This document shows positions 33,388 to 44,344 of a DNA stretch of 64,000 bases, in pieces (positions within the stretch are counted from its first letter, which is position 1; every line of letters begins with the position of its first letter). The translations under genes were made by a program, and so were the position numbers. The DNA is from Synechococcus sp. PCC 6312 (GTDB lineage: Bacteria > Cyanobacteriota > Cyanobacteriia > Thermosynechococcales > Thermosynechococcaceae). Under the pieces are notes generated by a model. The model saw only the letters and a program-made list of their open reading frames with translations, did no database searches and was not told the origin of the DNA. Where the stretch lies: assembly GCF_000316685.1 (NCBI RefSeq), contig NC_019680.1, forward strand, positions 1,613,501 through 1,677,500, written 5' to 3'.

Positions 33388-33900
33388 TCAGTACTGTCCC
33401 GTTGTAAATTCTGGCAACCAAATCAGATCTGTTGTCCCGTAATCCTTCCCTAATTGACTCAGGATGGCAGTCAGTTGCCCTCGGTGGTGGGTTTGATGGT
33501 TGAAAAAGTGAGTCACTGCCACCCAATAAACATATCGGCGCAATCCAGGGTTAACAATACTGGTATAAACCAAATCACCACTCAGAATTTCATCTGTTAA
33601 TTGAGCACTCCAATTATCAATCCGTAAATCTGTATTCTCTCGTTCAGATTGGAGTTCTCTAAAATCCTCAAATAACTCCTGATCAAGACGAGTAACGGCA
33701 AACGCCTCCCCCTCAAAACGACCCAGCCAAATCTTATCAGACAGTAATAAATGATTCAAAGTCCCATGAATTGACCGAAAAAACACACCTCGATCTTTCT
33801 TGCGCTCTTCATCAGATAATTCATCGCAGATTGCGTATAGCCGCTCATTCATCCAGCGATTATAGGATGCTAAAGTTCTTGCTTGCTGAGCTTTCATAGA
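33388..33900 (-). CDS. DinB-family metal-dependent helical bundle protein
   Basis: A 170-residue four-helix bundle of the DinB/YfiT-like superfamily. Key His residues occur in SIHGTLNHLLLSDKIW and in HFFNHQTHHRGQLTAIL, which supply the three-His metal site. Family members include thiol-dependent transferases, but the reaction is unknown here. I favour ATG 33900 (MKAQQARTL) over the longer frame from 33951. Confidence 0.83.
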   Translation of the reverse strand, partial: SMKAQQARTLASYNRWMNERLYAICDELSDEERKKDRGVFFRSIHGTLNHLLLSDKIWLGRFEGEAFAVTRLDQELFEDFRELQSERENTDLRIDNWSAQLTDEILSGDLVYTSIVNPGLRRYVYWVAVTHFFNHQTHHRGQLTAILSQLGKDYGTTDLIWLPEFTTGQY

Positions 33901-33959
33901 CAATACTTTCCCCTGATCTAGATTCAGTGTTATAGCTTGTTCATCAGTCAAGATTGAAA

Positions 33960-34673
33960 TTAAGCTTCGTCATTTTTTTGACATAAGTATGTCCCGATGA
34001 CTCCACCATCGAAATACCGGTGGATGATGCTCAAGCCAGCCCTGGCTAAAAGACCTTCAATCACCCAGTCATAGGTCGAATACTCATCCCGAAAATGACC
34101 CTCTGCATCTTCTCGCAAAAAGTCACCCCCAGCCTGCTCCTGCTGATGAATAAAACTAGAAATATTTTCAAGCGAATGTTTTTCCTCAAGGATGACATCG
34201 TGCAGATAAAACTGGGCGCTTGGCTTCAACATCCGATGAATTCGCTGGAGCGCAATCCCTTTCCAAAAATCAGGCAGGTGATGAAAGGCAAAGGTTGTCA
34301 CAATGGCATCGGCGGAATAGTCAGGGTGGTTGTAGGTTAAAAATCCGGCTTGATGAAAGGTGATGCTAGTAACCCCTGCTTCAGTAGATTTGGTCTTAGC
34401 TCGATCAAGCATAGCTGAGGAAATATCAACAGCATGAACCCTTGCCCCTCGTTTTGCCGCTTCAATGGCCAATGTCCCCGTCCCAGAACCAAAGTCAATA
34501 ATTGTATCGCCCGCTTTGATGGCCAATAAGTCTAGGACTCGGTTACTTTCTGCTTTGATGTCACGGAAATCAGCATGACTAGTATCGTAAACGTCCACTT
34601 CAGACTGGTTGCCGTAGTCACGTCCAACTTGTTTGAACTCGTTGTATTGCCAAGAGATGTTAGATGGTTTCAT
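33960..34673 (-). CDS. Class I SAM-dependent methyltransferase
   Basis: A 237-residue methyltransferase with motif I DTIIDFGSGTGTLAIEAA at about residues 60-75, post-I VHAVDISSAMLD and motif II-like TTFAFHHLPDFWKG. The substrate is unknown. It stands immediately upstream of the DinB gene on the same strand (59 bases apart), so the two may be co-expressed. The region has a slightly lower GC than the core. Confidence 0.82.
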   Translation of the reverse strand: MKPSNISWQYNEFKQVGRDYGNQSEVDVYDTSHADFRDIKAESNRVLDLLAIKAGDTIIDFGSGTGTLAIEAAKRGARVHAVDISSAMLDRAKTKSTEAGVTSITFHQAGFLTYNHPDYSADAIVTTFAFHHLPDFWKGIALQRIHRMLKPSAQFYLHDVILEEKHSLENISSFIHQQEQAGGDFLREDAEGHFRDEYSTYDWVIEGLLARAGLSIIHRYFDGGVIGTYLCQKNDEA

Positions 34674-34827
34674 CGGCTCTCGTTCTTTACCCAACTATTC
34701 ATGGCTCTATTATGCAACATTATATTTCTTTATTGATTAATAATTCATCGTCCAGGCCCAGTTCGTTCCTTCCTTTTTCCTAAATCCGTTGATCTTCTGA
34801 GAATTAAGAGGGAGAGAGAGAGTGGAG

Positions 34828-34875
34828 CCAGGCCTGGGAAACATAACACTACAATGGCTAATCTCAATTCACGGT
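34828..34875. repeat. Decayed copy of the phosphoketolase 3' end, left of brnTA
   Basis: CCAGGCCTGGGAAAC, a five-base gap, then ACTACAATGGCTAATCTCA aligns to 35383-35425, where the same DNA encodes the last codons and stop of phosphoketolase. The first 15 bases are identical and the following 25 are about three quarters identical. Together the two copies bracket the BrnT/BrnA genes. The abundance of CCAGGCCTGG in the genome weakens the case. Confidence 0.4.
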
Positions 34876-34923
34876 AGGCACTGTGGCAGGTAATGCAGGA
34901 TATTTAGGCAATAGAATTGATCT

Positions 34924-35202
34924 ATGTCCCCAGCACAGTTTGAATGGGATGAATCAAAGGCCCAGAGCAATTTACTCAAGCATGGACTATCTTTTGAAGA
35001 TGCCATTGCCGCTTTCTTTCAAGAGGATGTGATTGATGTCTGCGATAACCGATATAGTGAGCAACGCTGGCGGCGATTTCTCTACCGAAATGGAGAACTT
35101 ATCTGCATCGTCTGGACATGGCGCAGTGAAACCGTCCGAATCATTTCTGTCCGTAGAGCGAATCAACGAGAACGGAGAAAATTTGGTCAGAGTCGTGATT
35201 GA
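34924..35202 (+). CDS. brnT: BrnT-family ribonuclease toxin
   Basis: A 92-residue toxin of the RelE-like BrnT family. The hallmark opening FEWDESKAQSNLLKHGLSFEDA is followed by RWRRFLYRNGELICIVWTWR and VRIISVRRANQRERR. Family knowledge: it cleaves RNA, is neutralised by the antitoxin BrnA, and the pair represses its own promoter. Its stop overlaps the start of the antitoxin gene by eight bases. Confidence 0.9.
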   Translation: MSPAQFEWDESKAQSNLLKHGLSFEDAIAAFFQEDVIDVCDNRYSEQRWRRFLYRNGELICIVWTWRSETVRIISVRRANQRERRKFGQSRD

Positions 35203-35377
35203 CCCATACGCCCCAGCACCAAATACATCAGATTGGGATAGGGTTAAATCTATGACTGAAGCAGAACTACAAGCTGCTATTGACTCAGACCCAGATTGTG
35301 ATGAATTACCTGACCAGGCCTGGGAAACAGCGGAATTTGTCCCAGCATTTACGCCGATAGAATCCTTGAACCGTTGA
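35195..35377 (+). CDS. brnA: BrnA-like antitoxin
   Basis: A 60-residue acidic protein starting at a GTG that overlaps the last codons of brnT. WDRVKSMTEAELQAAIDSDPD is the conserved BrnA-type segment, and the C-terminal half is highly acidic. No ATG exists at the right place; a GTG about 70 bases upstream (VKPSES) is the other candidate. The usual C-terminal DNA-binding part of some BrnA proteins is not evident, so this is a short version. Confidence 0.7.
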   Translation: MIDPYAPAPNTSDWDRVKSMTEAELQAAIDSDPDCDELPDQAWETAEFVPAFTPIESLNR

Positions 35378-35398
35378 AATCTCCAGGCCTGGGAAACA

Positions 35399-37846
35399 CT
35401 ACAACGGCCAACGCCAATTGACAATTTCCGGTGGATCAATCCCATGTTCAAACGCATAGTTCGCCGCTTCGATTTGTTGATTGCGGAATTTCTCCTTGGA
35501 ATGGGCCCCGGCGACTGTGAGTTTTGGCACCCGGTTAATCACATCAATGGCAATGCTAAACCGATCTACTTCGTTCTCAATCGCTAACTCCAGGGGAGTG
35601 TTAATGTTGCCTTTTTCCTTGTAGCCCCGGACATGGAGATTGACATGATTGTGACGGCGATAGGCCAGTTTGTGGATCAGCCAAGGATAACCGTGGAAGT
35701 TAAAGATAATCGGTTTATCAAGGGTAAACAAACTGTCAAAATCCCGATCACTTAATCCGTGGGGATGTTCCGTGTCCGGTTGCAACTTGAGCAAATCCAC
35801 CACATTCAGAAAGCGAATCTTCAAGTCAGGAAAGGCTTCCCGGAGCATGACATTCGCCGCCAATGCTTCTTGGGTGGGAATATCACCACAGCCGACTAAA
35901 ACGACATCGGGTTCGTAGCCCTGGTCATTACTAGCCCAATCCCAAATCCCAATCCCTTTGGTGCAGTGGACAATCGCCGCATCCATATCCATGTACTGCA
36001 AATGCATCTGCTTATCACAGACAATCACGTTGACATAGTTTTTGCTTTGGAGGCAGTGATCGGCACAGGACAGGAGTGAATTCACATCTGGGGGTAGATA
36101 AATTCGCACCACTTCCGGATCTTTGTTGGTGACAATATCCAAAAAGCCGGGATCCTGGTGGGTAAAACCATTGTGATCTTGCCGCCATACTGTCGAAGTA
36201 ATCAACAAATTCAAGGAAGGAACCGGAGCGCGCCAAGGGAGTTCTGCGGCTTTTTGAATCCATTTGGCGTGTTGATTAAACATCGAATCAATCACATGGA
36301 CAAAGGATTCATAGGTAGCAAAAAAGCCATGCCGTCCAGTCAGTAAATAGGCCTCTAACCAGCCTTCCAAGGTATGCTCACTCAGCATTTCCATTACCCG
36401 GCCATTGGTTGCCAGTTCACCCCCATCAGCATCTTCCGGGAGATATTCCGCCAGCCAAGTCTTTTTACTGACCGCATAGATATCATTCAGCTTGTTGGAG
36501 GTGTTTTCATCCGGCCCAAAGACACGGAAATTGGTCATATTCCGGGCCATGACATCCCGCAAAAAGACACCGAGGGGTTGGGTATTCGGAGCTTCAAAGG
36601 TTCCCGGTTTATCAACGGCAATGCCATACTCCCGGAAATCCGGCATCCGTAAATCCTTGCAAATCCGGCCGCCATTGGTGTGGGGGTTAGACCCCATCCG
36701 TTTTTCACCTTTGGGTGCGAGGGCTTTGAGTTCTGGGATTAAGGTGCCGTTGGCATCAAAGAGTTCTTCCGGTTTGTAGCTCTTCATCCAGTCTTCGAGA
36801 AGTTGGAGGTGGGCTGGATTTTTCACGACATCAGCCATGGGGACTTGGTGCGACCGCCAAAAGCCTTCAAATTTTTTGCCGTCAATTTCCGCCGGACCAG
36901 TCCAACCTTTGGGGGTGCGGAAAATAATCATCGGATAGCGATAAAGTTTGGCAACTCCGGTGCTGCGAGCTTCGGCTTGATAGGTTTTGATTTTCTCAAT
37001 CGCATAGTCCAGGGTGGCGGCCAGGGCCTGGTGCATGGTTTCCGGATCCGAGCCTTCCACAAACAGGGGTTCATAGCCATAGCCTTGAAACAGGGCTGTT
37101 AAATCTGCATGGCTAATCCGAGACAGGATCGTCGGGTTATTAATTTTGTAGCCGTTCAAGTGGAGAATTGGCAGGACAGCCCCATCGGTAATTGGATTGA
37201 GGAATTTGTTGCTGTGCCAAGAGGTAGCCAAGGGGCCGGTTTCCGATTCGCCATCCCCAACCACAACCACTGAGATTAAATTGGGATTATCAAACACAGT
37301 GCCGTAAGCATGGGAAACGCTATAGCCAAGTTCGCCACCTTCATGGATGGAACCGGGGGTTTCTGGGGTGCAGTGACTACCAATGCCACCGGGGAATGAG
37401 AATTGTTTGAAGAATTCCTTCAGGCCAGCTAAGTCTTCCCCTTTTTCGGGATAAACCTCGGAATAACTGCCATCCAAATAAACTGGCGCAATCACTCCCG
37501 GCGCACCATGACCCGGCCCTGAGAGGTAAATCATATCCAGGTCGTATTTTTTGATCACCCGGTTGAGATGTGTCCAAATAAAGGATTGGCCGGGACTAGA
37601 CCCCCAATGACCGAGGAGGCGTTTTTTGATTTGGTCTATTTTCAGGGGTTCACGGAGCAGCGGATTATCACGGAGATAAATCATCCCCACAATTAAGTAG
37701 CAACAGGCCCGCCAATAGGCATCCATGAGTTTGATTTCTTCAGGAGTTAATGGGTTTCCGCTAATGGTGGCGCGGGCTTGGCCGTAGGGACTGAGGGATT
37801 GATTGAGTGGAAGTACTTGGCCTGGGGCGGTCGGTGTCATAACCAT
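35399..37846 (-). CDS. xfp: Xylulose-5-phosphate/fructose-6-phosphate phosphoketolase
   Basis: An 815-residue thiamine-diphosphate enzyme that splits xylulose 5-phosphate or fructose 6-phosphate with phosphate to acetyl phosphate and an aldose phosphate. [41 protein letters not shown] and [12 protein letters not shown] are typical, and [12 protein letters not shown], with NINTPLELA further on, closes the C-terminal domain. Length matches the family. It provides a bypass of glycolysis in cyanobacteria. The last codons (35399-35425) have a decayed counterpart at 34845-34875 on the far side of brnTA. Confidence 0.95.
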   Translation of the reverse strand: MVMTPTAPGQVLPLNQSLSPYGQARATISGNPLTPEEIKLMDAYWRACCYLIVGMIYLRDNPLLREPLKIDQIKKRLLGHWGSSPGQSFIWTHLNRVIKKYDLDMIYLSGPGHGAPGVIAPVYLDGSYSEVYPEKGEDLAGLKEFFKQFSFPGGIGSHCTPETPGSIHEGGELGYSVSHAYGTVFDNPNLISVVVVGDGESETGPLATSWHSNKFLNPITDGAVLPILHLNGYKINNPTILSRISHADLTALFQGYGYEPLFVEGSDPETMHQALAATLDYAIEKIKTYQAEARSTGVAKLYRYPMIIFRTPKGWTGPAEIDGKKFEGFWRSHQVPMADVVKNPAHLQLLEDWMKSYKPEELFDANGTLIPELKALAPKGEKRMGSNPHTNGGRICKDLRMPDFREYGIAVDKPGTFEAPNTQPLGVFLRDVMARNMTNFRVFGPDENTSNKLNDIYAVSKKTWLAEYLPEDADGGELATNGRVMEMLSEHTLEGWLEAYLLTGRHGFFATYESFVHVIDSMFNQHAKWIQKAAELPWRAPVPSLNLLITSTVWRQDHNGFTHQDPGFLDIVTNKDPEVVRIYLPPDVNSLLSCADHCLQSKNYVNVIVCDKQMHLQYMDMDAAIVHCTKGIGIWDWASNDQGYEPDVVLVGCGDIPTQEALAANVMLREAFPDLKIRFLNVVDLLKLQPDTEHPHGLSDRDFDSLFTLDKPIIFNFHGYPWLIHKLAYRRHNHVNLHVRGYKEKGNINTPLELAIENEVDRFSIAIDVINRVPKLTVAGAHSKEKFRNQQIEAANYAFEHGIDPPEIVNWRWPL

Positions 37847-38163
37847 GATGCTAAAACCCAGTTATTCAAAGGACAGACATTTTTTAGCCTTAGCTTTGTT
37901 CTAGCACGGATTTTTCGATGATCTGGGAAATTTAGGTTTTATTTAATCTATGTGCTTACGGCTACTTTCATTATGATGAGAGACAACGAAATGTTGATTT
38001 ATTTTAAATTGATTAATGGATAAAGGAAAAGAGTTTTTACCAACTGCCAGCGATTGCTAGGAGAAAGTTGAAGGGCTTGTTTTTGTAGTTCTTGAAATGT
38101 TATATAAAATTACCAATAAGTACCTATTCCAGTCAAAGGATGTTTATTAAACCTAGCAGATAC
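37847..38163. other. AT-rich spacer with an antitoxin remnant
   Basis: The spacer between phosphoketolase and hepT contains a degenerate antitoxin gene start at 38029-38103. The rest is AT-rich, with no other gene recognised. The promoter of xfp must lie at its left end. Confidence 0.5.
38029..38103 (-). pseudogene. Broken copy of the antitoxin gene 5' end
   Basis: This stretch aligns without gaps to 39415-39489, the first 25 codons of the antitoxin gene, with about 11 differences in 75 bases. On the minus strand it reads TFQELQKQALQLSPSNRWQL, against TIQELKKQALQLSSGDRWQL in the intact gene. The start codon is lost (ATA) and the frame runs into a stop soon after the homology ends. It shows that the present antitoxin gene, or one like it, was duplicated or cut. 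Confidence 0.75.
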
Positions 38164-38511
38164 TTAATCTTGAATATCATCTAAAACTCGTGAAATCATA
38201 ACTTTTAGTCTTGGAACATCTTCAACCACCGCTTGCCAAACAATCTCCACATCCGTATTGAAATAATTATGAATCAGTTTATCTCGCATTCCAGCAACAT
38301 CTCTCCAAGGAATATCAGGGTACTCCTGCCTGACTGAATCTGGTATGTGTTTTACTGTTTCACCAATAATCTCAATGGCTCTAGAAACGGCAAAGACCTT
38401 CTCTAAGTTTTGGGAGAAATCATCAAGTTCAATCCCAGTTGTAAATTGCTCAATCGCACCGACCGCATCCAAAATATCCTGTAAATAATCCTGAATCTGC
38501 CGCTGAGTCAC
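38164..38511 (-). CDS. hepT: HepT-type ribonuclease toxin (DUF86)
   Basis: A 115-residue HEPN protein with the motif R-X4-H-X-Y seen as MRDKLIHNYF near residue 78-86. Family knowledge: the HEPN site cuts RNA, and the partner MntA silences it by adding AMP to the Tyr of this motif. It starts at a GTG that overlaps the stop of the nucleotidyltransferase gene by four bases (GTGA). Confidence 0.88.
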   Translation of the reverse strand: MTQRQIQDYLQDILDAVGAIEQFTTGIELDDFSQNLEKVFAVSRAIEIIGETVKHIPDSVRQEYPDIPWRDVAGMRDKLIHNYFNTDVEIVWQAVVEDVPRLKVMISRVLDDIQD

Positions 38512-38801
38512 AAATAAACAACCTCTGCCAAAATCCGTTCACCAATTCGGGGTTTCAAGCCAGCTTTATGAACCAAATCCACTTTGCACCCAAAATGATC
38601 AGTCAGGTAGTTTTCTAAATTGATAAACTTCAAAAGGCTGGGTGTTTGAGAAAATTCTACAAGTATATCTACATCACTAGTGTCTGTTTGTTCTTGCCTG
38701 ACGTAGGAACCAAAAACTCCAAGTTCTTTAACGTGATAGCGTTCTTCAAGAACAAGTTTATTGGCTTCTAACCATGACATGATTTCTCCTAATGTTTTCA
38801 T
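38508..38801 (-). CDS. mntA: MntA-type nucleotidyltransferase antitoxin
   Basis: A 97-residue minimal nucleotidyltransferase. The motif GSYVRQEQTDTSDVD matches G-S-X10-D-X-D exactly, and the third carboxylate is probably in KVDLVHK. In the HepT/MntA pair it transfers AMP to the toxin. I prefer ATG 38801 (MKTLGEIM) over the TTG at 38849, which would overlap the PIN gene. Confidence 0.85.
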   Translation of the reverse strand: MKTLGEIMSWLEANKLVLEERYHVKELGVFGSYVRQEQTDTSDVDILVEFSQTPSLLKFINLENYLTDHFGCKVDLVHKAGLKPRIGERILAEVVYL

Positions 38802-38845
38802 AATTCTGGTGCTCTTAAGGTAACGGTTAGAAAATTCATCCTTTA

Positions 38846-39268
38846 TCAAAGCCCAGACGGAGGGAATAAAATTTCTAGATCATTCGGTAAAACTACAGGA
38901 ATCTCTGAATTGACAAATCCCGATAAATCACGGGTTACAATAGCATCTAGGTTATATGCGATTGCACAGGAATACTGAACTGCATCCTCATAATCTTGAA
39001 AATTAAGTTTAATTGCTTGTTCTAAGACCTCCTGATCAACTGTACAAATATTGAGACTAGAAAGAATTTGAATAACAGAGTTTTTTGCCACTATAGCCCC
39101 AACTCCACGGCGGACAATATAGTAAATATTTGTAATCGTTGTAGCCGCAATAAATCCTTCGATCTCTCCTCTATCAATTCGGGCAAAGAGTTCCGCTGCG
39201 CTTTCAACAAAAGGTTCTCGTTCCTGTAGAAAATCAAGCACAACGTTAGTATCAATTAGAAGCCTCAT
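38846..39268 (-). CDS. PIN-domain ribonuclease (VapC-like toxin)
   Basis: A 140-residue PIN protein. LIDTNVVLDFL at the N terminus holds the first catalytic Asp, and FQDYEDAVQYSCAIAY and AIVTRDLSGF supply the other acidic residues of the metal site. It probably cuts RNA. Its start codon overlaps the stop of the upstream antitoxin gene (TAATG), typical of a toxin-antitoxin operon. Confidence 0.87.
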   Translation of the reverse strand: MRLLIDTNVVLDFLQEREPFVESAAELFARIDRGEIEGFIAATTITNIYYIVRRGVGAIVAKNSVIQILSSLNICTVDQEVLEQAIKLNFQDYEDAVQYSCAIAYNLDAIVTRDLSGFVNSEIPVVLPNDLEILFPPSGL

Positions 39269-39489
39269 TACCGATATTTCTCAGTTAAATAAGTAATGTA
39301 ATCTTCTTGATCATTTATTTCTGTTGAGGTCATTGGAGTTTTAGCAATTCCTCTTAGGCTTGATAAATTTCTTTGTTTTAATTCGGGATTAGCTTCTTGT
39401 TTCAAAGAGTCTAAAAGAGTTTTCACCAATTGCCAGCGATCACCAGAGGAAAGTTGAAGGGCTTGTTTTTTGAGTTCTTGAATTGTCAT
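39268..39489 (-). CDS. Antitoxin partner of the PIN toxin
   Basis: A 73-residue protein beginning MTIQELKKQALQLSSGDRWQLVKTLLDSL, a helical N-terminal module common in cyanobacterial antitoxins for PIN toxins. The C-terminal part is acidic and flexible and probably wraps around the toxin. A broken copy of the first 25 codons lies at 38029-38103. Confidence 0.78.
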   Translation of the reverse strand: MTIQELKKQALQLSSGDRWQLVKTLLDSLKQEANPELKQRNLSSLRGIAKTPMTSTEINDQEDYITYLTEKYR

Positions 39490-39545
39490 GCTTAAGTCTC
39501 GTTAAATGTGAAGTAAATTCTATGTTTTAAGGTTCAGGTATTGCT

Positions 39546-40487
39546 TTATCCAAACTCGATGTGAAAGAAACGCTCCTTTTTACTAACGGATTGATATTCA
39601 GCTTTTAGATCGCCTTTGAAAACCAAATATTTAGCGGCTAGATCAAAGTTAAAATCAAAGCTTTCAGTATAGGTGTTCCGCAAAGTGTATTTTTGAATTT
39701 TATTAGGGTTGTAGCAACGGCTCTCAAATATAGAAAGCAGTTTACTATCATCAGAAAACCAGAGGGAGTTTTTGAGTAAGTTTGGATCAATCTGAACAGG
39801 CTTGCCTTCAAATTCAACGACTAATTCCTTACCAACTTCAATTTTGCCGCTCAGTTGAGTATCAATTTTGCCATCTACGAAGATTGTTTTAGCCCCTACC
39901 GATGCCGCTCCAGATTCAGAATCACTATCTTTTTCAACAATTCTTAGAGTTTTTGCTCCCATGCGTCCGAGTAGAATAATTAACTCATCATCCTTTTCTA
40001 AGGCAAGGTTTTTGTGATAACGCTCTAAGCGAGTGAGTCGTTTTGTATCTCGTGGGTGAAGTGTATAGGTTCCTAAAGAAAGATTTGATGAATTAGGATA
40101 TTGAGAACGTGCCAATTCTAGAGAAGTGACCTGGACTTGTTCTGAATAAGATTGAAAATGAGTAACTATTTCCTCTACGGTCGTTTCTATTGTCAACTTA
40201 ACAAGTGCATCTCTATGCTTTTTATCAGAGTACAACCTTCTGTACGCTTCAGTACCACCTGGAATCGCAATTAATGCAGATAAAAAAGCAAAATCGGCAA
40301 TATTTTCTCCGTTCTTAAGTAAATTTTCAAAAAAATTCATCTTATAGGTTAATTTTACTCTTTCTAAAATGTTTTCTGATTCCTGACTAAGAAATTTATT
40401 TGAATCGAAGGAATTTGAAAGATGGTTTATCTGAGGTGATATTTTTAGATCGGGTGAGTCTTGATGGACTACTTTGATAATTTTCAT
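39546..40487 (-). CDS. Unrecognised 313-residue protein
   Basis: I cannot assign a family. An N-terminal helical region (about residues 1-130) contains FAFLSALIAIPGGTEAYRRL, and a middle part has DTKRLTRLERYHKNLALEKDDELIILLGRMGAKTLRIV. The last third is beta-rich with alternating polar and hydrophobic residues (FDFNFDLAAKYLVFKGDLKAEY). There is no signal peptide. Its position next to toxin-antitoxin genes and its lower GC suggest an accessory origin. An effector or pore-forming protein is one possible reading, not a claim. Confidence 0.6.
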   Translation of the reverse strand: MKIIKVVHQDSPDLKISPQINHLSNSFDSNKFLSQESENILERVKLTYKMNFFENLLKNGENIADFAFLSALIAIPGGTEAYRRLYSDKKHRDALVKLTIETTVEEIVTHFQSYSEQVQVTSLELARSQYPNSSNLSLGTYTLHPRDTKRLTRLERYHKNLALEKDDELIILLGRMGAKTLRIVEKDSDSESGAASVGAKTIFVDGKIDTQLSGKIEVGKELVVEFEGKPVQIDPNLLKNSLWFSDDSKLLSIFESRCYNPNKIQKYTLRNTYTESFDFNFDLAAKYLVFKGDLKAEYQSVSKKERFFHIEFG

Positions 40488-40552
40488 AAGGTATAACCGG
40501 ACTACTCCCTAGAATTCTAGCCCAGGCTTCCTCTTATCTACTTTGATTGCCT

Positions 40553-42911
<2,359 letters not shown>

Positions 42912-43090
42912 TTAGAAATTCGTTTTCATTATAGTTTACAAAATGTTACGATTTCCCCCTTTCGGCCAAGGAAGCTCTGGAGATTTTCGAGATAATTCCC
43001 TTGATTTCGCTTAATCTATGCCCCAGGCCTGGTCAAGGGGATATCGAACTAGGGATTATGTTAAGGGCAATAAAAATTTAAAAGACCGTT

Positions 43091-43585
43091 GTGAACATTT
43101 CTCCCTGGCAAACTCCTGCGTATCAACAACACGCCCAGTTTCTTTGGCAAAGTTTTCATCATTGGACAAGTCGTTGGTTAATCCCAAATTTATCCAACTC
43201 CTGGGAAACTTTATCACCCATTGAGAGAACGACTGCCCTCTTTGAGTATCCCAATCCGATTTTGTCCCACGACGGGCAACCCGACCCAATTTTTAACTAT
43301 GGCAACCAGGCCAGCCTTAAGCTTTGGGAACTAGCTTGGGACGAACTGATTCAAATGCCATCCCGCCTCAGTGCGGAAACCCCAGCCCAGTCCGAGCGCG
43401 CCACCCTTCTCCAACGGGCCGCCCAACAAGGGGTGATTGAACACTATCGGGGGATTCGGATGAGTCGGACTGGTAAACGGTTTGAAATTCGCAATGCCAC
43501 AATCTGGACAGTCCAAAATGATCAAAACCAGACCATCGGCCAAGCCGCAACGTTTGACCAGTGGGACTATTTGGGGGAGAAATGA
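43091..43585 (+). CDS. MEKHLA domain protein
   Basis: A 164-residue PAS-like MEKHLA-domain protein. Recognisable parts are LFEYPNPILSHDGQPDPIFNYGN and ALKLWELAWDEL-like helix, then PAQSERATLL and the ending KRFEIRNATIWTV...GQAATFDQWDYLG. The domain occurs in plant homeodomain-leucine zipper proteins and as a stand-alone protein in cyanobacteria, with a possible redox or light sensing role. No neighbour gives a clue. The first codon may be GTG. Confidence 0.83.
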   Translation: MNISPWQTPAYQQHAQFLWQSFHHWTSRWLIPNLSNSWETLSPIERTTALFEYPNPILSHDGQPDPIFNYGNQASLKLWELAWDELIQMPSRLSAETPAQSERATLLQRAAQQGVIEHYRGIRMSRTGKRFEIRNATIWTVQNDQNQTIGQAATFDQWDYLGEK

Positions 43586-43674
43586 GGATTTAGAAGTGAG
43601 AAATGGGGCTTGAAAGAAATGATGTTGTCCCTGCTCTCTTGCCGATATCTTCTTTGCTTGCGCCTTTTTCCTCA

Positions 43675-44187
43675 CTACTGACTTGGGGGTTGGGCCGAGG
43701 CATCATTAGGGGCAGCGGGAAAATCTACACCCAGCACTTTTCCGTCCGGTTCCATAATCACGATCAGGTCATCGGTCAGTTTACTAAACTCAACTTTGAT
43801 CACGATGATGGCTCCATCTACCCGCGATGAAAGCCGTTGGCGGAAGTCTCCGGTGCGCTTGACGAAAATTTCCCGTTTCCTTTGCAGAATAGCTGGTGGG
43901 TTTTCGGCTTGGGTTTGGGGAGCAAGATATTGCCAGGCCTGGTCATATTTTTGGGTAAAGAGGGCATCCACAAAGGCTTCGGCATTGGCCTGGAGTTGTT
44001 GCGGTGGGACTGGCTGGGCCTGGGCGAGTTGCCATGATTCAGTATTAGGCGAATGAATTGGAGTCGCGGCTACAGGGAAAACAATCCCCGATAATCCCCA
44101 GGCCAAACTTGCTAAACCCAGAGAAGCCTGCCAGGCCGGTAACTGCTGACTGAACATCACATTGAACATTTGGTTTAATCTCCTCAC
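43675..44187 (-). CDS. Exported DUF3887-type protein
   Basis: A 170-residue protein with a hydrophobic N-terminal signal (LASLAWGLSGIVFPVAA) and a cystatin-like DUF3887 domain from about residue 60 (NAEAFVDALFTQKYDQAWQYL; VIVIMEPDGKVLGVDF). The domain is found in secreted proteins and in some serine hydrolases; the role is unknown. It converges on the MEKHLA gene. Confidence 0.7.
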   Translation of the reverse strand: MRRLNQMFNVMFSQQLPAWQASLGLASLAWGLSGIVFPVAATPIHSPNTESWQLAQAQPVPPQQLQANAEAFVDALFTQKYDQAWQYLAPQTQAENPPAILQRKREIFVKRTGDFRQRLSSRVDGAIIVIKVEFSKLTDDLIVIMEPDGKVLGVDFPAAPNDASAQPPSQ

Positions 44188-44344
44188 CCAAGCATTCTCA
44201 CAGGGCCTATTCTAAGGGAGCCTGATTCCGTTAACCAATCTACAGACGAAATCCATCTCATTGAGTTGCAGCCTGTAGAGATTTGTGACTCCTGCCCCTA
44301 TCCTCTCGGGGGGGATGTTAGGCTAGGGGGCAGCGTTTCAGGTT

